Shown here one piece after another: positions 20,462-29,035 of a stretch of 64,000 nt of DNA (positions within the stretch are counted from its first letter, which is position 1; each line of letters starts with the position of its first letter). The notes under the pieces were generated by a model. It was not told the DNA's origin, searched no databases, and saw only the letters and a program-made list of their open reading frames with translations. The translations under genes and the position numbers were made by a program. Source of the stretch: Variovorax sp. IB41 (lineage in GTDB: Bacteria; Pseudomonadota; Gammaproteobacteria; Burkholderiales; Burkholderiaceae_C); contig NZ_JAEFCB010000013.1 in assembly GCF_016405905.1 (NCBI RefSeq), positions 1 to 64,000 of the forward strand, written 5' to 3'.

Positions 20462-21364
20462 ATGATCTTCCCGACCATCGACTCCCTCTCCGAAGGCTTG
20501 ATGCAGGCCGGCTATTTCGCCGACCGGCGCCTGGCGACCGCCGTGTTCCTCGCGCTCAAGCTGCAGCGTCCGCTGCTGCTCGAGGGCGAGCCGGGCGTCG
20601 GCAAGACCGAGCTGGCCAAGGCACTGTCGAAGGCCTTGAGCCGCGAGCTGCTGCGCCTGCAGTGCTACGACGGGCTGGAGCAGCGCGAGGCGCTCTACGA
20701 ATGGAACTACGCGGCGCAATTGCTGCACATGCGCGCGGCCGAAGCGACGGGCGCGGCGCGCGACGTGGAAGCCGAGGTCTACCAGCCGCACTACCTGATC
20801 CGCCGCCCGCTGCTGCAGGCATTGCAGACGCCCGCGCCCGGCGCCGTGCTGCTGATCGATGAAGTGGACCGCGCCGACGAGCCCTTCGAGGCCTTCCTGC
20901 TCGAGTACCTGGGCGAATACCAGGTGAGCATTCCCGAACTCGGCACGGTGCGCGCTGTCGTGCCGCCGGTCACCATCCTCACGAGCAACCGCACGCGCGA
21001 GCTCAACGATGCGGTCAAGCGCCGCTGCCTCTACCACTGGCTCGACTACCCCGAACGCGAGCGCGAGCTGGCGATCGTGCGGGCCCAGGTGCCGCAGGCG
21101 AGCGAGAAGCTCTCGGCGCAGGTGGCCGCCTTCGTCGCGCGGCTGCGCGATGCACCGTTCATCAACGCCTTCCAGCGCGCCCCCGGCATCGCCGAGAGCG
21201 TCGAGTGGGCGAGGGCGCTGATCGCGCTCGACACCGTGGAGCTCGATCCCGAAGTGGTGGTCGACACCGCCGGCATCCTCTTCAAGCAGCGCGACGACGT
21301 GGCCGCGCTCACGCGCGAGCTGGCGTCGGACCTGCTGAAACCCGAGGAGCCGGTCGCGCCCTGA
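20462..21364 (+). CDS. coxD: MoxR-family AAA+ ATPase (CoxD-like)
   Basis: A 300-residue MoxR-type AAA+ ATPase. Walker A is EGEPGVGKTELAKAL (about 40-54), Walker B is AVLLIDEVDRADEPFEAFLLE and sensor 1 is TILTSNRTRELNDAVKRRC. In CO-dehydrogenase clusters CoxD is a chaperone needed to build the sulfurated metal site. It works with the VWA protein encoded next. Its presence in the same co-directional block supports a dedicated maturation set. Confidence 0.87.
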   Translation: MIFPTIDSLSEGLMQAGYFADRRLATAVFLALKLQRPLLLEGEPGVGKTELAKALSKALSRELLRLQCYDGLEQREALYEWNYAAQLLHMRAAEATGAARDVEAEVYQPHYLIRRPLLQALQTPAPGAVLLIDEVDRADEPFEAFLLEYLGEYQVSIPELGTVRAVVPPVTILTSNRTRELNDAVKRRCLYHWLDYPERERELAIVRAQVPQASEKLSAQVAAFVARLRDAPFINAFQRAPGIAESVEWARALIALDTVELDPEVVVDTAGILFKQRDDVAALTRELASDLLKPEEPVAP

Positions 21365-21392
21365 GCGTGGCCGACGTTCGAGGCGGCTCCGC

Positions 21393-22607
21393 ATGGCCGG
21401 CATCCAGCAACTCGGTGACGTCCGCAGCGGCAAGCTGGCCGGCAACATCACCGCGTTCGGGCGTGCGCTGCGGCGCGCGGGCGTGCGCACCGATGCCATG
21501 CGCATCGCGCTCGCCGCCGAGGCGGTCACGCTGGTGGGCGTGGAAGACAAGCTGGACCTGAGCGCCGCGATGGAAGCCGTGATGGTCAGCCGCGAGCAGG
21601 ACCGCATGGTGTTCCGCGAACTCTTCGACGCATGGTTTCGCGACCCGGAGCTCGCGAACAAGCTGCTTGCGCAGATGCTGCCGAGCGCCGAAGGCAAGGC
21701 CGAGCCTTCCAAGCGGCGCCCGCGCGTGCGCGAGGCGTTGACCGCCCCGCGCGATCCCGCGAAGCCGGCCGTGGCGGCCAAGCCCGACAAGGAGATCGAG
21801 TTCGATGCCGCGATGACATCGAGCGACCGCCAGCGCCTGCAGCATGCGGACTTCAACGCGCTCGGCGCCTCCGAATACCGGCTGGTCGAGCGGCTCGCGC
21901 GCGACGTGACGCTGCCGATTCCCTCGTTGCCCTCGCGCCGGTTGCGCGTGGCGGGCGACGCGGGCCGGCAGCAGGCGCGCATGCACTGGCCCGGCGTGCT
22001 GCACGAGGCCGCGCGCACCGGCGGCGAGATCCTGCGGCTGCCGCGCCTGGCCCGGCGGGAGCAGCCCCTGCCGCTGTTGGTGCTGGTGGACGTGTCGGGC
22101 TCGATGGAGCGCTATGCGCGCCTGCTGCTCGCGTTTTTGCATGCGTCCACGCGCCGGGCCGGGCGGCGCGACGTGTTCGCCTTCGGCACCCGGCTGACAG
22201 ATTTGACGCCCGCCTTCCGGCTCGCCGACACCGACGCGATGCTCGGCGCGGCCAGCCTCGCCATCGACGATTTCGCGGGTGGCACGCGGCTGGGCAGTTC
22301 GCTGGCCGAGCTGCGGCGCTTCCACGCACGCCGCCTCACGGGCCGCCGCACGCTGGTGCTGGTGATCAGCGACGGCCTGGACACCGGCGAGCCCGCGGTG
22401 CTGGAGAACGAGCTGCTGTGGCTCAAGCGCCATTCGCGCCGGCTGCTGTGGCTCAACCCGCTGCTGCGCTTCGAGGGCTACGCCCCTCTGGCGCGTGGGG
22501 CCACCGTGCTGCACCGGCATGCGGACGCGATGCTCGCGGTCCACAATCTCAGTGCCCTCGAACAACTCGCCACGAGCCTCGCCGCCCTGATGCGGTCCGG
22601 CCGCTAG
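21393..22607 (+). CDS. coxE: VWA-domain protein (CoxE-like)
   Basis: A 404-residue protein with a C-terminal von Willebrand A domain of the VWA_CoxE family. The MIDAS motif is LVDVSGSMERYARLLLAFLHA (DxSxS), followed by GGTRLGSSLAEL and LVISDGLDTGEP. The N-terminal half is helical with a charged, proline-rich middle (RPRVREALTAPRDPAKPAVAAKP). Such proteins pair with a MoxR ATPase to remodel the large subunit during metal-site assembly. It begins 28 bases after coxD. Confidence 0.85.
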   Translation: MAGIQQLGDVRSGKLAGNITAFGRALRRAGVRTDAMRIALAAEAVTLVGVEDKLDLSAAMEAVMVSREQDRMVFRELFDAWFRDPELANKLLAQMLPSAEGKAEPSKRRPRVREALTAPRDPAKPAVAAKPDKEIEFDAAMTSSDRQRLQHADFNALGASEYRLVERLARDVTLPIPSLPSRRLRVAGDAGRQQARMHWPGVLHEAARTGGEILRLPRLARREQPLPLLVLVDVSGSMERYARLLLAFLHASTRRAGRRDVFAFGTRLTDLTPAFRLADTDAMLGAASLAIDDFAGGTRLGSSLAELRRFHARRLTGRRTLVLVISDGLDTGEPAVLENELLWLKRHSRRLLWLNPLLRFEGYAPLARGATVLHRHADAMLAVHNLSALEQLATSLAALMRSGR

Positions 22608-22635
22608 GGCCGCAAGACAACAAGGAAGAACCACC

Positions 22636-23286
22636 ATGGAAATGCTCGGAAACCGCCGCCTCGGCGTCACGCAACAACAGGCCTGGGAAGCGCTCAACGA
22701 CCCCGAGACGCTCAAGAAGTGCATTCCCGGCTGCGACAAGTTCGAGCTCACCGGCGACAACCAGTACAGCGTGGCGCTCGCACTGAAGATCGGCCCGGTG
22801 TCGGCCAAGTTCAGCGGCAAGGTGGTGCTGTCGGACATCGTGGCGCCCGATGGCTACAAGCTCACCTTCGAGGGGCAGGGCGGCGTGGCGGGGTTTGCCA
22901 AGGGCTCGTCGAGCGTGACGCTCAAGCAGCTCGCCGGCGCAACGCAAGCGCCTGTTGCGGCGGATGCCGCGCCCGTCGACGGTGCCCCTGCCGAAGCGGT
23001 CGCGGCGCCCGTCGGCTGCGAGCTCGACTACACCGTGCAGGCGCAGGTCGGCGGCAAGATCGCCCAGCTGGGCCAGCGCCTGATCGACGGCGCCGCCAAG
23101 TCCACCGCCGACGATTTCTTCAAGCGCTTCGAAGCCGAGATGCAGAGCCGCTACGGCCCGCCGCCGGCCGCCGCCGCGGACGCGGCCGAGGCGCCCGCCG
23201 AGAAGGCCGGCATGATGTCCGGCCTCATGAAGAAGATGGGTCTGGGCAAGAAGGATGGCGATCCCGCGTCGAACGACGCGAACTGA
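22636..23286 (+). CDS. coxG: CoxG-like SRPBCC protein
   Basis: A 216-residue protein of the CoxG family with a START-like SRPBCC fold: AWEALNDPETLKKCIPGCDKFEL, then FSGKVVLSDIVAPDGYKLTFEGQG. CoxG recruits CO dehydrogenase to the membrane in Oligotropha. A low-complexity Ala/Pro insertion lies near residues 105-130, and the C-terminal tail is charged and lysine-rich (MKKMGLGKKDGD) rather than a clear membrane helix. It sits between coxE and the XdhC-type gene. Confidence 0.83.
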   Translation: MEMLGNRRLGVTQQQAWEALNDPETLKKCIPGCDKFELTGDNQYSVALALKIGPVSAKFSGKVVLSDIVAPDGYKLTFEGQGGVAGFAKGSSSVTLKQLAGATQAPVAADAAPVDGAPAEAVAAPVGCELDYTVQAQVGGKIAQLGQRLIDGAAKSTADDFFKRFEAEMQSRYGPPPAAAADAAEAPAEKAGMMSGLMKKMGLGKKDGDPASNDAN

Positions 23287-23299
23287 AGACAACGACGCC

Positions 23300-24322
23300 A
23301 TGGAAAACCTCGACGTCATGGTCCTGCGCACGCTGCGCGACTGGCGGCAGGCCGGCAAGCGCGCGCTGCTGACCACGGTGGTGCGCACCTGGGGCTCGTC
23401 GCCGCGGCCGGTCGGCTCGATCATGGCGCTGGCGGACGACGGTGCGGTGGTCGGCTCGGTCTCGGGCGGCTGCATCGAGGACGACCTGATCGCGCGCTAC
23501 AGCCACGCCCACGGCAACGGCGAAGAAGTGCCCCTTGGCACCCCGCCCGCGCTCGTGAAGTACGGCATCACCGCCGACGAGGCGCACCGCTTCGGCCTGC
23601 CCTGCGGCGGCACGCTGGAGCTGCTGCTCGAATACGACCCCGACGCCGCCTCGCTCGACACGCTCGTGGCCGAGCTCGAAAAAGGCCGGCTCATGCAGCG
23701 CACCGTGGCGCTCGCGAGCGGCGCGGTGAAGCTCGCCGAGGCCACCGCGCCCGACGAGCTCAAGGTGGACGACACCGAGCTCACCAACACCTTCGGCCCC
23801 GAGTACCGCATGCTGCTGATCGGTGCCGGCCAGCTCGCGGAATACCTCGCGACCATGGCCAAGTTCAGCGGCTTCGCGGTCACGCTGTGCGACCCGCGCG
23901 CCGAGTACCGCACCGCTTGGTCGCTGCCGGGCGTGACGATCACCACCGAGATGCCCGACGACGCGGTGCTGGCCTTCCGGCCCGACCGCCGCAGCTGCGT
24001 GGTCGCGCTCACGCACGATCCCAAGCTGGACGACCTCGCGCTGCTCGAGGCGCTGCAGACCGAGGCTTTCTACGTGGGCGCTATCGGCTCGCGACGCAAT
24101 GCCGACGCGCGGCGCGACCGCATGATCGAGCACTTCGACCAGACGGCCGAATCACTCGCGCGGCTGCGCGGGCCCATCGGCATCTACATCGGCAGCAAGA
24201 CGCCGCCGGAGATCGCGGTGAGCGTGATGGCGGAAATTCTTGCGGTAAAGAACGCAGTCACATTGCCGCGCGAAGTGGAAGTGGCGCGCGCCAAGGGCAT
24301 GCAGCAGCTCGCGATGAGCTGA
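23300..24322 (+). CDS. XdhC/CoxF-family molybdenum-enzyme maturation protein
   Basis: A 340-residue XdhC family protein. The N-terminal XdhC/CoxI motif GSVSGGCIEDDLIARY precedes a Rossmann domain with LLIGAGQLAEYLATMAKFSGFAVTLCDPR and the closing ALTHDPKLDD and IGSRRN segments. XdhC proteins bind the molybdenum cofactor and help insert its sulfido ligand. Start ATG 23300 is the first residue of MENLDVMVLRTL. It ends the cox-like block and is convergent with the ABC ATPase gene; no MobA/MocA-type cytidylyltransferase gene is in the cluster. Confidence 0.85.
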   Translation: MENLDVMVLRTLRDWRQAGKRALLTTVVRTWGSSPRPVGSIMALADDGAVVGSVSGGCIEDDLIARYSHAHGNGEEVPLGTPPALVKYGITADEAHRFGLPCGGTLELLLEYDPDAASLDTLVAELEKGRLMQRTVALASGAVKLAEATAPDELKVDDTELTNTFGPEYRMLLIGAGQLAEYLATMAKFSGFAVTLCDPRAEYRTAWSLPGVTITTEMPDDAVLAFRPDRRSCVVALTHDPKLDDLALLEALQTEAFYVGAIGSRRNADARRDRMIEHFDQTAESLARLRGPIGIYIGSKTPPEIAVSVMAEILAVKNAVTLPREVEVARAKGMQQLAMS

Positions 24323-24350
24323 TGCGCCTGCGGGCGCGCTGATTCGCGGC

Positions 24351-25142
24351 CTATTCGACGCCCAGCAGGTCGTAGATCCTGCGCACGTATTCGCCGAACT
24401 CGGGGCTGGTCTTCACGTGCAGCTTGCGCGGCTCCGGCAGGTCGATCGGAAAGAAGTCGGCCATGCGCGCGGGCCCTGCCGTCAGCACCGCGCAGTGCGA
24501 ACCCAGGAACACCGCTTCCTGGATGCTGTGGGTGACGACGATGAAGGTCTTGCGGCTCTGGGCCCAGATGCGCAGCATCTCCAGGTTCATCTTCTCGCGC
24601 GTCAATGCGTCGAGCGCGCCGAAGGGTTCGTCCATCAGCACCAGCTTCGGGTCGTGGATCAATGCGCGCGCGATCGCGGCGCGCTGCTGCATGCCGCCCG
24701 AGAGCTCGTAGGGCAGCTTGTCGGCAAAGCCAGTGAGGCCGACCATCTCGAGCAGCTCGTGCGCGCGCCGGGTGGCGGCGCGGCGCTCCAGCCCGAGGAT
24801 GTCGGCGGGCAGCAGCACGTTCTCCAGGATGGTGCGCCACTTGAGCAGCAGCGGCTGCTGGAACACCATGCCGACGTCGCGGCCCGCGTTGAAGCCGCGG
24901 CCGTCGGGGCCGCCGATTTCGAGCGTGCCGCCGTCGTGCCCGTGCAGGCCCGAGAGGATCTTGAGCAGCGTCGACTTGCCGCAGCCCGAGGGCCCGACCA
25001 GCGAGACGAGGTCGCCGTCGTTCACGTCCATCGTGACGTCGGAGACGGCGAGGAATTCTTCATTCCGCTTGCGGTAGACCTTGCGCAGCTGCCGCATGCG
25101 GATGAGCGGCGCGGCCTGCGGCGTCTGCAGCACGGCGCTCAT
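24351..25142 (-). CDS. NitT/TauT-type ABC transporter ATP-binding protein
   Basis: A 263-residue ATPase of the SsuB/TauB/NrtD group. Walker A is GPSGCGKSTLLK, signature LSGGMQQRAAIARAL, Walker B LVLMDEPFGALD and H-loop VVTHSIQEAV. It energises the permease encoded at 28108. The start ATG 25142 overlaps the stop of the DHDPS-family gene as ATGA, so it is the last gene of a coupled run in which permease and ATPase genes are separated by three enzyme genes. Confidence 0.87.
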   Translation of the reverse strand: MSAVLQTPQAAPLIRMRQLRKVYRKRNEEFLAVSDVTMDVNDGDLVSLVGPSGCGKSTLLKILSGLHGHDGGTLEIGGPDGRGFNAGRDVGMVFQQPLLLKWRTILENVLLPADILGLERRAATRRAHELLEMVGLTGFADKLPYELSGGMQQRAAIARALIHDPKLVLMDEPFGALDALTREKMNLEMLRIWAQSRKTFIVVTHSIQEAVFLGSHCAVLTAGPARMADFFPIDLPEPRKLHVKTSPEFGEYVRRIYDLLGVE

Positions 25143-26206
25143 GCCAGCCACCGCGAGAGGTTGTCGCGCACGAAGGCGTCGTCGCCGAGGTCGCCGTGCT
25201 GGCGGTAGACGCGGTCGATTTCATCCGACTGCCCATGGCCCAGCCCTTCGGCCGCATCGAGGCACCAGATGCCTTCGAGCAGGCCCTGGCGGCGCAGCAC
25301 TTCGTGGCAGCCCGCGATGCAGCCGTGGAAGTTGTTGGCCACGTCGAAGAACGCCGCGTTGCAGTCGGTCACGCGCGAATCCAGGGCCAGGAGGCTTGGG
25401 CTCAGCGTGCCGCCGTTGGCCGCGAGCTCGGCCTTGATCGATTGCAGCTGCTTCACCGCGCTCGATGTCCACACCGACCAGTGGCCGAGCAGCCCGCCGC
25501 GAAAGCGCACCTGCACCGGCGCGCCGTCGCGCATCGCCGCAAACGGCAGCGCGAGGTCGAGCACGATGTGATCGTCGTTGCCCGTGTAGAGGAACACGCG
25601 CTCGTCGGCGCGCGCATCGACCAGTCCGCGCACCACGTCGATGGTGCGGTAGCGGTTGAACGGCGCGACCTTGATGGCGAGCACGTTCGGAATCGATGCG
25701 AAGCGCCGCCAGAAGTCGCTCGAGAGGATCGGGCCGCCGACCACGGTCTGAAGATAGAAGCCGATCAGCGGAATCTCGCGCGCCACTGCTTCGCAGTGCG
25801 CGATGAGCGCGTCTTCCGACGCGCCCGCGAGCGCGGCCAGGCTCAGCAGTCCGGCGTGGTAGCCGAGGGAGACCGCCGTGCGCGCCTCGCCCTCTGCCTG
25901 CGCGGTCGGGCCGCAGAGGCCGGCGATCATGGCCATCGGCCGGTCGCTCCATGCGAGGCGGTCCTGCATCGCGGCTTCGAGCACGGTGGGGTAGAGCCCG
26001 CGTTCGCGGATCGCGAACTGCGTGGTGTGCACGCCCACCGCCAGGCCGCCGGCGCCGGCGTCCACGTAGTAACGGGTCAGCGCGCGCTGGCGCCGGCGGT
26101 CGAACTGGCGCGAGGCATCGAGCGCGAGCGGATGCGCGGGAATCACCGTGCCTTGCGACAGCAGCGCAAGAACGTCGGCGGGCAGGTCGGAGCGGTTCAG
26201 TGGCAT
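25139..26206 (-). CDS. Dihydrodipicolinate-synthase-family aldolase/lyase
   Basis: A 355-residue TIM-barrel protein of the DHDPS/N-acetylneuraminate-lyase family. RYYVDAGAGGLAVGVHTTQFAIRE matches the GTTGE-like region, and LAIKVAPFNRYRT carries the expected Schiff-base lysine. The usual active-site tyrosine is probably in IGFYLQTVVGG. It is longer than DapA (about 290), with a C-terminal extension rich in acidic residues. DapA itself is normally not in a transporter cluster, so it is more likely a catabolic aldolase or dehydratase acting on the compound imported by the adjacent ABC system. Four-base overlap with the ATPase gene. Confidence 0.8.
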   Translation of the reverse strand: MPLNRSDLPADVLALLSQGTVIPAHPLALDASRQFDRRRQRALTRYYVDAGAGGLAVGVHTTQFAIRERGLYPTVLEAAMQDRLAWSDRPMAMIAGLCGPTAQAEGEARTAVSLGYHAGLLSLAALAGASEDALIAHCEAVAREIPLIGFYLQTVVGGPILSSDFWRRFASIPNVLAIKVAPFNRYRTIDVVRGLVDARADERVFLYTGNDDHIVLDLALPFAAMRDGAPVQVRFRGGLLGHWSVWTSSAVKQLQSIKAELAANGGTLSPSLLALDSRVTDCNAAFFDVANNFHGCIAGCHEVLRRQGLLEGIWCLDAAEGLGHGQSDEIDRVYRQHGDLGDDAFVRDNLSRWLA

Positions 26207-26217
26207 CTGGAAAGTCC

Positions 26218-27057
26218 TCAGCCGAACTCGGGTCCGGCGATGGCGTGGATGAAGGCGGGCTGCCCGAGGGGCGGTGCGGTGCCGTTGCGCGTGGCCAGCG
26301 CCATGCGTGCGAAGCCGCGCTGCGGCACGAAGCCCGCATCGCGCAGCGCCTGTGCCATGACGGGACGGTCATCGGGCACGTCGACGTAGATGCGGCCGCC
26401 CAGGCCTCGCGCGGCCTCCAGCAGCAAGGCCGCGGCGGTGTGCTCCTGTGCGGAGAGCAGCGGCCCGATGTGGTGGGCCGTGCGTCCCGTGCGAACCAGC
26501 CCGGACGCCAGGCCGTTGCGCACGCAGCGGCTGTCTTCGCGGCCGAGCAGGTCGGCGAGCACGGCGGGGCGGGCGATGCCGAGCGCCTGGGCGTCCAGTG
26601 CCGCGAAGCCGTCGACGGCGGGCTTGTCCGTGGGCAATGCCGTTGCACTCTGCGCGCCGGCTTCCCGCAGCCATCGCGTGAGGCGCCACATCGGCGTGAA
26701 GCCGAAACTGGCGTAGAGCGGCTCGCCCTGCGGCGTGGCGTCGAGCATGGCGACGAGGCCCGCGTCTTCCACTTGCTGCAGGCAGCGCGCGAACACGGCG
26801 CGGCCCAGGCCCTGCCCACGCGCGGCGGGCATCGCGAGGATCATGCTGATCCAGGCCACGCCCTCCATCGGCAGCACCGCGCCGCTGGCGACGATGATGC
26901 CCCGGTCGTCGCGAACCACATGCACCGTGCCCAGGCGCTCGAACAACCGCCAGTCGCGCGCCGTCTGGTTCCAGCCGCTGGCGGCGACCAGCGCGTCGAG
27001 CATCGGCGCGTCGGCCGGCGCGATCGATGCGAGCGTCTGGACAGCGGGCGTGGCCAC
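26218..27057 (-). CDS. Two-domain GNAT acetyltransferase
   Basis: A 279-residue protein. Residues about 15-145 form a GNAT fold with the acetyl-CoA loop MPAARGQGLGRAVFARCLQQV and the closing LYASFGFTPMWRLTRW. The second half (IGPLLSAQEHTAAALLLEAARGLGGRIYVDVP ... LRDAGFVPQRGFARMAL) resembles the Acetyltransf_18-type C-terminal domain found in this group. The gene lies 4 bases after the SDR gene stop and 11 before the DHDPS-family gene, in the same operon. Substrate unknown. Confidence 0.78.
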   Translation of the reverse strand: MATPAVQTLASIAPADAPMLDALVAASGWNQTARDWRLFERLGTVHVVRDDRGIIVASGAVLPMEGVAWISMILAMPAARGQGLGRAVFARCLQQVEDAGLVAMLDATPQGEPLYASFGFTPMWRLTRWLREAGAQSATALPTDKPAVDGFAALDAQALGIARPAVLADLLGREDSRCVRNGLASGLVRTGRTAHHIGPLLSAQEHTAAALLLEAARGLGGRIYVDVPDDRPVMAQALRDAGFVPQRGFARMALATRNGTAPPLGQPAFIHAIAGPEFG

Positions 27058-27061
27058 GGCG

Positions 27062-28111
27062 TCAGTACTTTCCGTCGCGCGATTCGAACTTGGTCGGCTT
27101 GCCGTACTGGCGCTGCTCGCGCGAGATCCAGTCGGCCACCCAGCGGATCTGCTGGGCGAGCGGCACGCGCGGGTAGCCGAACAGGCGCTCGGCTTCGCCG
27201 GTGTTCATGAGCCAGGCAGTGGGCGCTTCCTGGCCGCTGATCGTCGCGGGCTTTGCGAACTGCCGCGCGAATTCTTCGGCGAGCCAGCGGATGGAGGTCG
27301 TCTCGGGTCCGCTCACGTTGAGCGGCGAGGTCGGCACCGTCGCGGCCGCAAGACAGCGCAGCGCCTGCGAATTCGCGTCGCCCTGCCAGATCACGTTGAC
27401 GTGCCCCATGGTGACGTCGACCGCCTCGCCGCGCCACACCTTGAGCGCCACGTCGGCCAGCACGCCGTAGCGCAGGTCGATGGCGTAGCTCAGGCGAAAG
27501 AGGCGCCCCGGCGTGCCGTGCTGCTGCGAGAAATACTCGAACATGCGCTCGCGGCCCACGCACGAGTTGGCGTACTCGCCGGGCGGATTGGGCGCATCGC
27601 CCTCGCTCGCGCCCTGGCCGATCACCGGCACGAAGGGGTACACGCAGGCCGTGGAGAAGGCCACGATGCGAGAGGCGCGAAAGTGCTCCGCCACCAGCGC
27701 CGGCACGTGCGCGTTCATGGCCCAGGTGAGCGGGTTGTTGGCGTCCGCGCCGAACTTGCGGCCGGCCATGAAGACCACGTTGGCGCAGGGCGGCAGCGCG
27801 GCGATGGCGGCGCGGTCGAGCAGGTCGCAGGCGATGGTCTCGATGCCGTGCGCCTGGAGCGCCTCGCGCACGCCGGCTTCGCTGAAGCGCGCGACGGCGA
27901 TCACGCGGCGCCCGGGCATCGCGTTCTTCGCCAGGCGCGCGAGGGTGGGGCCCATCTTGCCGCCGACGCCCAGGATCATGAGGTCGCCATCGATGCGCGC
28001 CATGTCGCGCACGAGGTCGCGCGAGGGCGTGGCCAGATAGTCTTCCAGCGCGGCTTCGGTCTCGAAGCGCTCGGGAAAGGGGAGGTCGTCGAGGACTGCG
28101 GATGTGGTCAT
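27062..28111 (-). CDS. NAD-dependent epimerase/dehydratase-like (extended SDR)
   Basis: A 349-residue extended short-chain dehydrogenase-like protein. The nucleotide loop is LGVGGKMGPTLARLA (near residue 44). STACVYPFVPV holds the active-site Ser/Thr region. In the usual YxxxK motif the tyrosine appears as GEYANSCVGRERM, but the +4 position is Cys and no lysine follows closely, so the classical catalytic lysine is absent. The rest (WQGDANSQALRCL, LNVSGPETTSIRWLAEEFA) fits sugar-type epimerases. The gene overlaps the ABC permease stop as ATGA. It may bind NAD with altered chemistry or act through a different base. Confidence 0.78.
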   Translation of the reverse strand: MTTSAVLDDLPFPERFETEAALEDYLATPSRDLVRDMARIDGDLMILGVGGKMGPTLARLAKNAMPGRRVIAVARFSEAGVREALQAHGIETIACDLLDRAAIAALPPCANVVFMAGRKFGADANNPLTWAMNAHVPALVAEHFRASRIVAFSTACVYPFVPVIGQGASEGDAPNPPGEYANSCVGRERMFEYFSQQHGTPGRLFRLSYAIDLRYGVLADVALKVWRGEAVDVTMGHVNVIWQGDANSQALRCLAAATVPTSPLNVSGPETTSIRWLAEEFARQFAKPATISGQEAPTAWLMNTGEAERLFGYPRVPLAQQIRWVADWISREQRQYGKPTKFESRDGKY

Positions 28112-28938
28112 TGGATTCTTGCGTCCTGGGTGATGAAGAGGCGCTCCAGCAGGAGCACCAGCAGGCAGAGCAGCACGCCCAGGCCCGTGATGAGCAGCAC
28201 GGCCATGAAGACCGCGGGCGTGTCCAGCGAGGCCTGGACCTGGATCATCAGGTAGCCCAGGCCGCGTTCCGAGGCGATGAACTCGCCGACCACCGCGCCC
28301 GCCACGGCGAGGATGGTCGCGACCTTCATGCCCGAGAACAGGTACGGCAGCGAGCCCGGCAGCTGGATGTAGCGAAACAGCTGCCAGCGCGAGCCCTTGA
28401 GCGCGCGCACGAGGTCCAGCAGCTCGGGCTCGGTCTCGTTCAGGCCGCGGATGGTGGTCAGCAGGATCGGGAAGAAGCACAGGCTGAAGGTGATGAGGAT
28501 GTTCGGCCCGATGCCGTAGCTGAACCACACGATGACCAGCGGGCCCATCGCCACCTTGGGAATCATGTTGAGCGTGACCAGGAGCGGAAACACCAGCAGC
28601 ATCAGCCGGCGGCTGGTGATGAAGAGCAGCGCGCAGAGGATGCCCAGCGCGAGCCCGAGCGCGTAGCCGCCGAACACTTCGAGCGCCGTGACGCCGGTGT
28701 TCTTGAGCCAGCTGTAGTTCGGGTTGGCCAGCGTGGCCAGCACCTTGGACGGAGCGGGCAGGATGAAAGGCTGGATCGCGAAGACCCGGACCACGACTTC
28801 CCACAGCGCGATGCCCGCCAGGTGCACCGCGACGACGGCAGCCCAGCGCTGCCATTCGGGGCGCTCGCCCAAAACGGGCGAAACCTCCGGGCGGGGCGCG
28901 GGAGCAGGGGGCGCCAGCGCGCCGTCAGGTGCCGTCAT
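28108..28938 (-). CDS. NitT/TauT-type ABC transporter permease
   Basis: A 276-residue permease of the SsuC/TauC family with about six hydrophobic helices. The EAA-type coupling loop is LVRALKGSRWQLFRYIQLPGSLPYLFSGMKVATILAVAGAVVGEF. The start ATG 28938 (MTAPDGALAPP) has CAGGAA about seven bases upstream and is preferred to upstream ATGs at 29001 and 28977. It partners with the ATPase at 24351 and the binding protein at 29820. A TetR-type operator-like site lies about 60 bases upstream. Confidence 0.85.
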   Translation of the reverse strand: MTAPDGALAPPAPAPRPEVSPVLGERPEWQRWAAVVAVHLAGIALWEVVVRVFAIQPFILPAPSKVLATLANPNYSWLKNTGVTALEVFGGYALGLALGILCALLFITSRRLMLLVFPLLVTLNMIPKVAMGPLVIVWFSYGIGPNILITFSLCFFPILLTTIRGLNETEPELLDLVRALKGSRWQLFRYIQLPGSLPYLFSGMKVATILAVAGAVVGEFIASERGLGYLMIQVQASLDTPAVFMAVLLITGLGVLLCLLVLLLERLFITQDARIQ

Positions 28939-28997
28939 CTCGATTCCTGGGTCTTGGAAAGCAATGCGGCGAATCATAGGATTCGCGTCGACCCGAG

Positions 28998-29016
28998 TCA
29001 ACCAACTGGTTGATAA
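28998..29016. promoter_or_regulatory. Operator-like palindrome, site 1 (before the permease operon)
   Basis: TCAACCAACTGGTTGATAA: the outer 7 bases TCAACCA and TGGTTGA are perfect inverted repeats around a 2-base centre. It lies between the tetR 3' end and the permease start. A second site at 29756-29774 shares 15 of 19 positions. Both are probably bound by the adjacent TetR protein. Confidence 0.7.
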
Positions 29017-29035
29017 ATTTCGAGAGCGAGGGTTT

